DNA from: Psococerastis gibbosa
Taxonomy: Eukaryota > Arthropoda > Insecta > Psocodea > Psocidae
DNA length: 64,000 nt
Assembly: GCA_963971405.1 (NCBI GenBank)
Contig: OZ020486.1
Location: forward strand, 33,937,419-34,001,418
Reading direction: 5' to 3'
Positions 53,986 to 63,185 of this stretch are shown here, in pieces (within the stretch, counting starts at the first letter, position 1; each line of letters starts with the position of its first letter). The notes under the pieces were generated by a model that saw only the letters and a list, made by a program, of their open reading frames with translations, made no database searches and was not told the DNA's origin. The position numbers were made by a program, and so were the translations under genes.

Positions 53986-55219
53986 TAGATGAAATGAGCT
54001 TTATTATTTATTATTATGGTGTTCTGTGATTGGGCCAATGTGAAATCATCACCGCGTGTTTTCCTCTATTCAACAGTTACCGGTATAGTCTCCACATGAA
54101 ATACATCACATAGTACAAACATACATTACATATCATAATCGGATGGTCACATTCAGAATTGTTCGGATATTCTGATTAGGTTCTTATCTAGAGCCACTTT
54201 ACTAATCTAATGGCGGTTGGGGTAGGCTACCTATTAATATATCTTGTGCGTTAACCCTAATTTGGCAATTTCAAAGCGGCGTTTGCATGCTTCTAGAGGC
54301 GGATTTATCAATTTGCCGTCTATGGACTAAGCTAGCACGATTTAGCACCCTACCCTGTAGCATGAGGGAATTCAACCGCATTTCATTGTGTTAGTTGCAT
54401 TTATGTTAGGTAGGCCTAGAGTTGGGAGCTCCCAGTAGATAGTGACTTAATTGCTTAGGGATTACTTTCGGACCCATAATCCACAATGATGAGTGGAGAC
54501 ATAATATCATAGCCTAAACATCGTTCTCGAATAGGCTATGCATGAGAAAGCGTTGAAGCTGCCAATATAGAATATACTGGGACGAAAAAAATAGTGCCTA
54601 TGGTCTTGACACCTTCAATTCAATGAGTCCAAACCAGCGATAGGCCTAATATTATGAAATTTAGGGTCCAAATTTAATAAAAAAAATTATCAAATCGGTA
54701 GGGTAGCATGTTTGAATTTGGTGGGTACTTTGGGCAACAGTTCGAATACCGGCCATTCTTACTTCTTGTCTATCTACAAATAATTCTAATTAGGATTTAG
54801 GCCCGGTACGGCGGTATACATGAACAATGCTCGCAGTCGCGATTAGCTGATTTCTTTTCATTCTTTTGGTGTAGGCTAGGGAATAGGGATAGGGCTTGGC
54901 GAATGGATGGTTGCCGGTTGGTGCAAACCCTCTGATTTTAATTCAGAAAATTTGTACGAGGGGAATAGTCTCCTTAAAACAAAAATCTCCCCATTTTTTA
55001 ATGCACAAATGAAGAAAATATGACAAGTGGAATAAACGCCTATTATCTACAATCAACAATCGAAAAGACGTCGGCAAATCGCGCAGGCCGCAAGGCAGCG
55101 CTCCAAAAATATTTTTTGCATGTCTATGATCTGTGGCAGAGTTTATACTTTATTAAGTTTATTATCATAGACAACAGATAACTAGACTCGTCACCTGGAT
55201 AGGGATTCAGTTCGCGATA
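53986..55219. other. Intergenic, nothing recognised
   Basis: No ORF with motif and no clear repeat. Confidence 0.5.
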
Positions 55220-55265
55220 GCAGCGCCACGCCGCGCAGCGGAAATTTTTTCTCCGTCCACTTTCC
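55220..55265 (+). repeat. GC-rich block repeated at 56358-56400
   Basis: CAGCGCCACGCCGCGCAGCG then GAAATTTTTTCTCCGTCCAC here, and AAGCGCCGCGGTGCGGAAAA then ATAATCTCCGTCCACTT at 56358-56400, in the same orientation. The two flank the THAP-like fragment about 1.1 kb apart. Confidence 0.5.
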
Positions 55266-55549
55266 TTGAACAACAAAGCTCAAGTTAAATTCTTTTGTAA
55301 ATATTTAAATGTAAAATTAAATATTCATGGGAATAAAATGTATTTTAAAAATTGTAATGATTTTTTTACAAATTCTGAAACTATCACTAAAATCTCAATT
55401 TGAAACATATTTTCAAAAAGATAGTCCAAAATCAAGGACTGAAGGACGCACTCCATCCAGCCCCCAGCCTACCAGCCATTACTGACATTGTTTTGTTTAC
55501 ATTTTCAACTGGGCACTATTATATTTTAGATTTGAGTTTTAGTAGAAAA

Positions 55550-55657
55550 ATGCCGAAAGCTAGCAAAAGAAGAGTCCGATATTGCTCGGTTGTGGGCTGT
55601 TTCAATTCAATTAATATGCCAGTTAAAAGGGTGATAAATCCTAGGGAGAAGGAATAG
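55550..55657 (+). pseudogene. Fragment resembling the start of a THAP zinc finger
   Basis: From ATG the frame reads MPKASKRRVRYCSVVGCFNS, then INMPVKRV and a stop after 35 codons. C-x4-C followed by x-N-S after a short basic N-terminus resembles the opening of THAP domains, but the rest (second C-H pair, AVPTIF-like box) is absent. It may be a first exon, a broken P-element-like gene, or chance. Confidence 0.3.
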
Positions 55658-55665
55658 GTAGTAGT

Positions 55666-55745
55666 GGGACGACCACGGATGCAATGGCTACAAGGCATCG
55701 GGGTTAGGGTCATTCGGGGTAGCTGTGGCTTGCCTAGTAGACCAA
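55666..55745 (+). pseudogene. Small LINE-tail scrap
   Basis: GTAGTGGGACGACCACGGAT then GCAATGGCTACAAGG translate as GRPRMQWLQ, similar to the GR.R.RWLDD motif of LINE tails. Only about 25 codons. Confidence 0.3.
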
Positions 55746-56748
55746 GGTCGTTCATGGGTTTCAGTTTTGACTTGGTAAAGTCATTCATACGACTATATAC
55801 ATTTTGTCCATGTTGAGCATGGCTCATTCTCTCATCGTGTCCATTATCCCTCGTATAGTAGATAGCATAAGTTGACATCGAAGACGTTTAACGGATTGCT
55901 AATGGAAAAAAAAATCAATTTTGGTCGTTGGTATGAGGCATTCGACATAGGACGAATGAGTTACCTACTAATAATAATCTAGAGTAATAAACAATGTGCT
56001 ACGTACGGGCTATGAAAAAGTTTTTTAGGACATTACGGGCTCTAGACTGTAGCGCCAAAGAGTAAAAATAAACTACCGTATTAATGGGAATGTTCAGTAC
56101 AGTATAAAAGTATATGAATAAAATTGAAATGTGGAAATTTAACGTTTGAACTGCAATTGACTAACGCTGCCTACTGTATTACCGATACTTATCATACGTA
56201 AGCTTATTAGACTTTACACTGCCAATGGCACATTACATAATATAAGCGTTGAAATACAGTCAACTGTCATTATAATGGAATATAAAAAAAATTGGAAGAA
56301 TTGGAATATGGCAACTAAAATGTTACAGACCAAAATTTGAATTTAAGCGGGAACGCTGCAAGCGCCGCGGTGCGGAAAAAATAATCTCCGTCCACTTAGC
56401 AGAAGACGGTTCTTAGTGGAAGAAGGGCAAAATTCCATTTTATACAGCGTTGACAGCCCCCTGTTTATTATCCGTGAAGAAACTCTGTGGTTTTGATAAA
56501 TCAAAAATTCAGCAATTTTTTTGTTATTCGCTATTACGTTTATTTGTTTAATGTATTTTTACATAATTATATGTAATTGGCATTTCATATCTAGTTAAAA
56601 GAGTTGTCAGTGTTCAAGCGAAATGTTAGTGAACGGTGATAATGTGGTGCCGATACCCGATAGTGTTTCCAAATTGAACTAGGCTGATCACCTATTTCAA
56701 CAGAGTAGGCTTATTGATGCCGCATTTGACCAAAGACGTGTATAACTC

Positions 56749-56876
56749 ATGTCCAGAAGAAGCTCAGTGTCTAATATGGACGTGGATTCACCGGCTAGCC
56801 TAAAACGCTGTAATTCTGCACCCATGATAAACGACTCTAACATGGCTGCAGCCGCTGCCCCTGCTAATCCACCAAG
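56749..56876 (+). CDS. PABIR: PABIR exon 1 (start, 14-3-3-type site)
   Basis: Starts MSRRSSVSNMDVDSPASLKR and continues CNSAPMIND ... PANPPR. The donor GTATGA follows CCAAG. The 5' UTR probably begins somewhere in 56400-56748, but no TATA box or clear initiator could be assigned. Confidence 0.92.
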
Positions 56877-59800
56877 GTATGATATAATGTATGGTATGTA
56901 GGTATTATATATATTATTTTATATTAATATGTGTAGGCTATATGTGTTTTGCCATATGTTCTATGCCTCTTCTATATCTATTCAATTTAACTTTTCATAC
57001 TTTCAATTCAAAAATTCGATATAAAATAGGTATAATAAGTAAATTATTAACTTCGCCGACCTTTAATTCTTTCAGAATAGGGTTTCTCTTAAGGTAAATA
57101 AACGATACATAATCAAATTTTGTTATTTATTAGGGGCAGCTTAACTAGACATTTTGCTCAGGTAGTCAGATATAATTATATAATGCAAACTAAAACTATA
57201 TCGCCAGGGCCTGTAAAGTAGTGGTACAGACTCCGACTTTCACCCGAAAGGTTGTTGTTTCGAGTCCCACGCTGGCTACATTTTCTGGCCATGCTTTGGA
57301 GGGCATGTAAAGCAGGCAGTCCTGGGTCATCCTCCGCTACTCAAGATTTATTTATTTATCATGTTCGATCACGGTTTTGGATTGATAAGGCGCCAGGTAG
57401 CTTTGGTCATAGAATAAATGTTTACTTTAGTAGACTCATTCTGTCCAAATAACATTTTTAGGAAATATCGGGTGTATAGGCGCCCATTCCATCGACCGGC
57501 TAGGGCTATTTACAAAAACGGTGACGTGGTAGCAGACATTCAAGACTTAGGTGGCGTTTCCATCGACCTCGCATTGCAGAATGCAAATGACATTGACGGA
57601 AATTTGAATTTTTCTTTTTATAGAAATCTATTAAAATGCTTGTACTTAACATATCCCATGACACCATTTTTTAATTTTAGTTTGTGATTTTACTGTATGA
57701 TCATTGATCAATTTTAACTATGGCATAGAGGAAAATAAAAATTTCCGTCAATTCTGCAATGCGAGGTCGGTGGAAACGCCACCTAAGTCTTGAATTTCTG
57801 CTACCACGTCTCCGTTTGATAAATTAATAAATTTAATAAATAAAATGAATGTCTCATTACATTTTTATGCATAGCATGACCTTCACTGACACAAATTGGT
57901 CACAGTCAAGAAAGGTGTGAAAAATTGGCCAACAAATTGAAAATGTGGGCATTTATCTTAAAATTATATTATATTATATATAATTATATTATACTTAAAA
58001 TTAACAATGATAAGACACAAAGAATTATCTGTTCCTTGTCTAGTTGTGCTAGTGTACAGCAAACTGGCGCAGTTAAGCTGTTGGGCTTTATGATTGACTC
58101 CAAACTATCCTGTGAGGACCATACTAATAGCATATGTAGTAAACTCACTAATGTTGCTTTCCTGCTACGTAAACTTGGTAGACTGGTGCCGGAGTAGTAT
58201 CTTTTGATGGCATACCATGGTCTGTTTCATACCCATATCAATTATGGTATACTTGCATGGGGGCACTCTGCAGGAGTAAGCAAGGTACTCTTACTACAAA
58301 AACGAGCTATCCGCATTGTCACAAAAAGTTCGTATCTTGCTCACTGCATACCCCTGTTTAAAGCCGCTCACTGTCATGGCCAGTATGTCTTTAATTGTCC
58401 AATGGCCGTAAAGATGAATCCTGGATTGCCAGCTCGGAGTACAGTGCACTCCTATAATACCCGATCGGCAAAAGGGTTTGAAATGCCTAGGTGTCGCCTA
58501 AACAAGTCGAGGGATTCTTATCCGATACTACACCGGCTTTACAATAAGCTACCATTTTTAGTAAGTCAGTTGGATCCAGCTTGTTTCAGACATACATTAA
58601 GAGCAGACTTATTGACGCCTCACTATATAATTTGGATGAGTACGACCCGAGGAGCTGGACTATCTAAGTACCTCCTCCTACTGTCGTACAAAACCCTCTC
58701 GGGTGGCTATTTTTATTTGCCACGGTCGATCCGGCTCTGGCTGGTCAGGGACTCTAATTTTTGTATTGCATTGTATTGTATCACGCTTTCTATAACTGGT
58801 CACATGTGTATTTCATCCCTCTTAGGTGCCAATTCCACCGGCTAATTTGCTTCACTAATTCACTTGTGTTTTGAGATTTTTTGTTTGTTTTGTTTTGAGG
58901 AGACTATTATGTAGATACTTAACTTATCCATTATAAATTAAGTTATATTATGGTAGAGACTTATAAATGATGTCTGCTACCATATTATAACTTAATTTAT
59001 AATAGATAAGTTAAGTATCTACATAATAGTCTCCTTACAACAAAACAAACAAAAAATCTCAAAACACAAGTGAATTAGTGAAGCAAATTGGCCGGTGGAA
59101 GAGCCGCCTTAATAATGATAGCCATACGATCTATATTTTCGGAGGACTGCGATTTTGCAGAATCAATGTAGCCCATGTAAGATTAAATATGTAGTCAGCG
59201 AATGCTCAGTAGGCTTAGTCTATTGAGGACCGGGACACACCACACGGCTATTGGCCATTGGCCAAGTGGATAGATTAAGATTGAAAGCCACAGAATCAAC
59301 TTCAGAAGATTTCTGACTGAGGCTTGAAGCCTACCGTACACTGATTCACAGTTTTCCTTTCAACACACCCAGAACATGCGTCTAAAATCTTCTGAAGTTG
59401 ACTCTGTGGTCTTCCGACAACCCATTGGCTACAATGACAAAAATTGTCCGTCACTCGCGCGTGCTTAATCGTCCGTGTATACCGGGCCTAACTTAACCAC
59501 TTTTCGTAATTGGACTGAACTGCATTCGTTGATAGAAAAATGATATTTTGGTGATAGACTGATAATAATTATTTGATTATTTATTATTATGTTTTATTTC
59601 AGGGAAAACAGCACGTATAACATATTCTCAGAGAGTACACCTCGACCCCGTCGGTTCAGCGCAAGTTCTAGTCCTCATTCTTCGGTAAGGATAGAAATAA
59701 CTCAAAGTGCTTTTTCTCTTCTTACAATTTTCCCAGAGAGATGCAATTTACTATTAAGAAACAGTTAGATTCAAACTTAACATTAATAAATGTAACTTGA

Positions 59801-61259
59801 TACAGGGTGGTGGCCCGCGTTTGACTCCACGGGTCAATCAATTACGACAAGAAGAATGCGTTGACTTGGCTGGGAGGGAAGTGGCCCACGAGCGAGAGGT
59901 GCACTCTGCAATGCAAATGTCTCAGTCGTGGGAAGATTTGACGCTGGTCGACGGGGGAGAGAAGCCGAAGCAAAGGGTGACGGACCCCCTGACAGTGTCC
60001 CTCCCTCCTGCCCCACCCCTCTGTTCTTCCCCCTCCCCCACGCGCTCTGTGCGACATGTTTCCCCTTCCCTAATATGGAATCTTTCTCCCAGTCCTACGA
60101 GGAAGACTTATGCTGCCAGGTATGACTCTAATTATTATTATTATTTATTTATATTTATTTTTATATTTTTATTATTATTTCCAGATTAAAATAATACAAT
60201 ACTTCTTATAATGTCAGGGCCTGTAGAGTAGTGGTACAGACTCCGACTTTCACCCGAAAGGTTGTCGGTTCGAGTCTCACACTTACTACATTTTCTGGCC
60301 ATGCGTAGGAAGGCATGTAAAGCAGGCGGTCCCGGGTTTTCCTAGTTGAGTGTAAGTGAGAGCTTTATAGCCCTAACTTCACTAGGTTGGCTTAGCAATA
60401 GAACAAAAAGTCAATATTTATTCATTTATTTAATTATCAAGGCGACGGCCGTGTGCGGTTTTTTCATCTGGCTATAAAATAATGGTTAAATATAATACTA
60501 AATGTATGCACTATTTCTCATTAAATGCCAGTAGGTAGTGTTTGTAGCAAGGATGGCTTTTCATAGCCGAAAATAATTCGGTAATATTTGTTTCCAGAAA
60601 AGGTAAAAATTAACTAAGTACCTTGTAAATGCGCAGTAACAAGCTAGTGCTGTCTGCTGAGGTTAATACCTTTTTTCGCACTTTGTTTTGAGCAATCCAT
60701 TTTATCCTGATTACAGATTACCTGAGGACAGTTTATTCTTAATGCTTTTAAAAAAACTTCATTTGCCTAGTCATGTACAGTATGTGAACTGCATGCAACG
60801 GTTTTTTTTTCAATTTGTTTCAAGTACCAGTTTCATTTCACACATTCTCCTTAAAAAATTGTGTGTCCGGTTGTTAATCATTGACGGTGATAAATCATAC
60901 GATGTAAATTAATTTCTAGGCGTAGCCTTAGTCCAATATCTCTGCGGCCAAGTTCGCTAGGCGTAGTCAAGCGTCGTTTTGAAGATGACGACTCATACCC
61001 GTCTCCTCCCGCGAAGAGGCTTAGTTGTGGTGCACTGCTCTTAGCCCAACAGCGTCTTTCTCCGCTGCCAGGCACTCCTGAGTCAGTTTCATCTGCCGAT
61101 TCACCCGGGTTCTTCCGACCTGTCGACAGTCCCAGCCCGTCTCAGACGGCGCCTTCACCTTCCCAGTCCTCTACGACGTCGCACGCTGATGAACCAATGC
61201 CCGAGGAAAACCACAAGGACGTTGTGATGGCGGCCGCCGCCGCGGACAGTGCTGCTTGA
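56749..61259 (+). CDS. PABIR: PABIR/FAM122-family PP2A-B55 inhibitor, complete, 4 coding exons
   Basis: Exons 56749-56876, 59603-59684, 59806-60119 and 60920-61259 join in phase to 287 codons plus TGA; vertebrate FAM122A is about the same length. An in-frame TAA six bases upstream fixes the ATG. Motifs: KRCNSAP (residues 19-25) equals the FAM122A RRSNSAP site, a Chk1/14-3-3-type RxxSxP; TPRVNQLRQEE (77-87) with DLAGREVAHEREVHSAMQMS and QSWED (about 90-114) equals the B55-binding SLiM and inhibitory helix; RRSLSPISLRP ... LGVVKRRFEDDD (175-199) and PPAKRL (204-209) equal the conserved C-terminal block and nuclear localisation region. The known family role is to bind the B55 subunit and block PP2A-B55 substrate access, promoting mitotic entry and responding to Chk1. 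The Ser/Pro-rich remainder is predicted disordered. Exact paralogue assignment is not meaningful in an insect. Confidence 0.95.
57207..57352 (+). mobile_element. tRNA-derived SINE, plus strand, 3'-shortened
   Basis: AGGGCCTGTAAAGTAGTGGT, ACAGACTCCGACTTTCACCC, the B-box-like GTTTCGAGTCCCACG, TTTTCTGGCCATGCTTTGGA and GTAAAGCAGGCAGTCC. It agrees with 60217-60435 up to about base 140, then diverges. Confidence 0.85.
57479..57817. mobile_element. Composite foldback, second copy, right end truncated
   Basis: Same nested structure as 27423-27817: outer arm CCATTCCATCGACCGGCTAG then ACAAAAACGGTGACGTGGTA; inner element begins after CAAGACTTA and ends before TAAGTCTTG; inner core GCAGAATGCAAATGACATTG. 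The left flank is ATA. The final 40 bases of the right outer arm are missing after CACGTCTCCGTTT. Confidence 0.85.
57925..58845 (+). pseudogene. LINE reverse transcriptase C-terminal part with one in-frame stop
   Basis: One frame runs from 57925 to 58845 with a single TAG at 58195-58197. It reads VKLLGFMIDSKLSCEDHTNS, FLLRKLGRLVPE-stop, then YHGLFHTHINYGILAWGHSA, LLLQKRAIRIV, SYNTRSAKGFEMPRCRLNKS and LYNKLPF. It is the same region and family as 28807-29460. No RT catalytic box, so 5'-truncated. Confidence 0.85.
58825..59108. mobile_element. Foldback element, most complete long-arm copy
   Basis: 284 bp with TTA on both sides. Left GGTGCCAATTCCACCGGCTA and right GCCGGTGGAAGAGCCGCC are inverted. 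The arms carry TTCACTAATTCACTTGTGTT, TTTTGAGGAGACTATTATGT, AGATACTTAACTTATC and their reverse complements. The loop is GGTAGAGACTTATAAATGAT then GTCTGCTACC. Confidence 0.92.
59288..59409. repeat. Short inverted repeat (25-bp arms)
   Basis: CCACAGAATCAACTTCAGAA then GATTT pairs with AAAATCTTCTGAAGTTGACT then CTGTGG. The spacer is about 70 bp. Outer sequence (CATTGGCC ... ATTGGCT) suggests longer, decayed arms. Confidence 0.75.
59603..59684 (+). CDS. PABIR: PABIR exon 2
   Basis: Acceptor TTATTTCAG, donor GTAAGG. It encodes ENSTYNIFSESTPRPRRFSA then SSSPHSS. RRFSASSSP is a second basophilic-kinase-like site. Confidence 0.93.
59806..60119 (+). CDS. PABIR: PABIR exon 3 (B55-binding and inhibitory region)
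   Basis: Acceptor TTGATACAG, donor GTATGA. It encodes GGGPRLTPRVNQLRQEECVD, LAGREVAHEREVHSAMQMS and QSWEDLTLVD, then a Pro/Ser-rich region with SPSPTR and SPSPTRKTY. FAM122A has RLHQIKQEEGMDLINRETVH and EREVQTAMQISHSWEES at the same place. Confidence 0.97.
60217..60435 (+). mobile_element. tRNA-derived SINE, full-length plus-strand copy, in PABIR intron 3
   Basis: AGGGCCTGTAGAGTAGTGGT, ACAGACTCCGACTTTCACCC, the B-box GGTTCGAGTCT, TTTTCTGGCCATGCGTAGGA, GTAAAGCAGGCGGTCCCGGG, TAGTTGAGTGTAAGTG, GCTTTATAGCCCTAACTTCA and the tail GAACAAAAAGTCAATATTTA. It serves as the local reference copy. Confidence 0.9.
60920..61259 (+). CDS. PABIR: PABIR exon 4 (conserved C-terminal block, stop)
   Basis: Acceptor AATTTCTAG. 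It encodes RSLSPISLRPSSLGVVKRRF, EDDDSYPSPPAKRLS, LLLAQQRLSPLPGTPESVSS and ends VVMAAAAADSAA-stop (TGA 61257-61259). FAM122A has RRSQSPINCIRPSVLGPLKR then KCEMETEYQPKRF. Confidence 0.96.
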
Positions 61260-61517
61260 GATTTTGTTTTGGTTTGTAACGTTCTTGACAATTGTTTTGC
61301 GTTCTCAAGACAGTTCTTCGCTATTATCGCAGTATCTGAGAATGAATCGACTTCATTCCCATGTCTAACCCAAAAATGAATAACCGTTAGTTGAGGCAGT
61401 TTTAGGTAGTTAATTACCTCACCATTACTGTCAATGTGCGCGTTTATCCTCGATAGAGCCACCCAGCTCCAATTAGTGCAGATTACTTTATTAACGTCAA
61501 ATTTAAAAAACACTGTT

Positions 61518-61720
61518 CTAATGCCCGGTCCCACCACACTTAGAAACTTTGGGAAGAATACTGGCACGCCGCTATGTATTGGAACATTAATTTTTAGGCT
61601 GCTTACTGCATTACAATAAACACGGTAAATAATTCTGAATTCAGTTCTTCAGTACGACGGTGGTGTGCCAGTATTTCTCACAAAAACATTTCTAAGCGTG
61701 GTGGGGCCGACCTTTATTCT
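61518..61720. mobile_element. MITE-like palindrome in the PABIR 3' UTR region
   Basis: Left GCCCGGTCCCACCACACTTA pairs with right TAAGCGTGGTGGGGCCGACC, and GAATACTGGCACGCCGC pairs with GACGGTGGTGTGCCAGTATT. Loop about 90 bp. Confidence 0.75.
61615..61620 (+). terminator. Candidate polyadenylation signal AATAAA for PABIR
   Basis: The first AATAAA after the stop codon, 355 bases downstream. It lies in the loop of the palindrome 61518-61720, so the mRNA 3' end may be supplied by the inserted element. Confidence 0.4.
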
Positions 61721-62779
61721 GGAAATCACTGAAAAAGTTAATGCTTTACTTGTGATCACTGTCATATCTTAGCCTAATTTTCTTGATTCTTTGGACTAGC
61801 GGAATTCTCCCCAATGGCACTATCCAACTCGGATGTTCAGAGCTCCTATCAAGTGGTTACCCACAGCAACCTAAACCTCTTGCCCAATAGAAACCGAACC
61901 TGTAGCCTGAGAGTGATTTAGCGTTTAAGGACTTATGGGCACACTGATCGACAATTATTTGTTGCACAGAAGAAGCTACTCTCTATTCAATTGGGATATG
62001 AATTTCTTACAAAATTTAGAAAAATTAAGCGGAACTCTGGAAAAAAAATGAAAATATTTATAAATTATTAGAATTGCTTGAAATTACACATGGATTCAGA
62101 TGTTCACATAATAAGCCACAAAACATCAATTTAGTACTTTAGGTTCCTCATAAAATGTCAAGTGGAAGGAGTTCCAAAATTATAGCCAATTAGTGTTCGT
62201 GACGGCCTCTGCCTGTAAATCCTAATGCGGAGGAACATTTCTTCAAAAGGGTGTGACTTTTTTTTGTAGCTGTACGATACATGTTATTTCCTGTGAAACT
62301 GGATTTAGTTTTTAAAAAACTGAGAGGGGGGGACCCGATTTTCTCTTAATTACTCTGCTGTACAAGTTTTAATCAATTTTAGTAGTATATAACCGTTGGA
62401 TTCATTGATTATGTATTTCATGCGTCGTATCGTGAGGAATTTTTAATTGATGTTTATGTAACTTTCCCATGTATTTAAAAATACGATATATCTCACATTT
62501 ACGGAAAATTCACTGCACATACCAAGAAATTCCTTTTAGAGTATGAATTATGGATTAGTCCTCCACAGATTTTATTTATTACAATTTTAAAAGATTGAGT
62601 AGTGAATTGAAAATTGAAAGTGGAAAATTTAGGGATGATCCATGGGTGGCCAATGTTAATTTTTTTTTAGTAAAATAGTGTAGGCAATACAGAATTGCTT
62701 CACCTCACAAAGCCAAACTGCGGGATTTGCTACTCGTGCAACAGAGCTACTGATTTTGGCCTAGAGGTTCACAAAGCTC
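61721..62779. other. Intergenic or long 3' UTR, nothing recognised
   Basis: AT-rich sequence without motif-bearing ORFs. Confidence 0.5.
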
Positions 62780-62783
62780 TTAA

Positions 62784-63181
62784 GAAGATGTGGAGTGTAG
62801 AACATTGGCACCCCAAAATCCAATACTATATTTTTGTAATTTAATTTACTAAGCGAGTGAAAAATGTGGTATGTTCAAGTTGTGGTTGACTATTTCATGC
62901 ACCATATTATAGGATGTTTTAAATTGTTTGTGGTTAAGGTTTTCTATGGGGAAATTTTAGTCCCAGTTTTTATATTTTATTTTTATTTTTTTTTCATCAA
63001 AAAAAAATTGTCAGCATATGTGCCGGAAATTAAAAATACCTGAGAATATGATGCACGAAAAATAGACTTCTACAACTTGAATAGACTAAATCTCTAATGA
63101 CTTGCTTAGGGAATTTTATAAATCATGAAAATTCAATCAAACATCAGTTTGGTGTGCCAATTTTGTACGTTCCACATCGTC
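62784..63181. mobile_element. Long palindromic element, family P copy 3, TTAA-flanked
   Basis: TTAA at 62780-62783 and 63182-63185. Ends GAAGATGTGGAGTGTAGAAC and GTACGTTCCACATCGTC are inverted. The arms hold TTCATGCACCATATTATAGG against GATGCACGAAAAATAGACTT, the diverged family core. Confidence 0.8.
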
Positions 63182-63185
63182 TTAA

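Larger units (their letters stand above)
56877..59602 (+). other. PABIR intron 1, 2.7 kb
   Basis: Contains a SINE, a truncated composite foldback, a LINE RT pseudogene, an intact foldback and a short hairpin, each listed separately. The first 330 bases show nothing else. Confidence 0.9.

Noticed and set aside
60217..60310. Possible functional tRNA gene
   Set aside because: The A/B boxes belong to a multi-copy SINE with a long conserved non-tRNA body.
61142..61567. 141-codon minus-strand ORF overlapping PABIR exon 4 and its 3' UTR
   Set aside because: It is antisense to a well-supported exon, has no recognisable domain and includes poly-Ala from the reverse of GCC repeats; chance ORF in GC-rich coding DNA.
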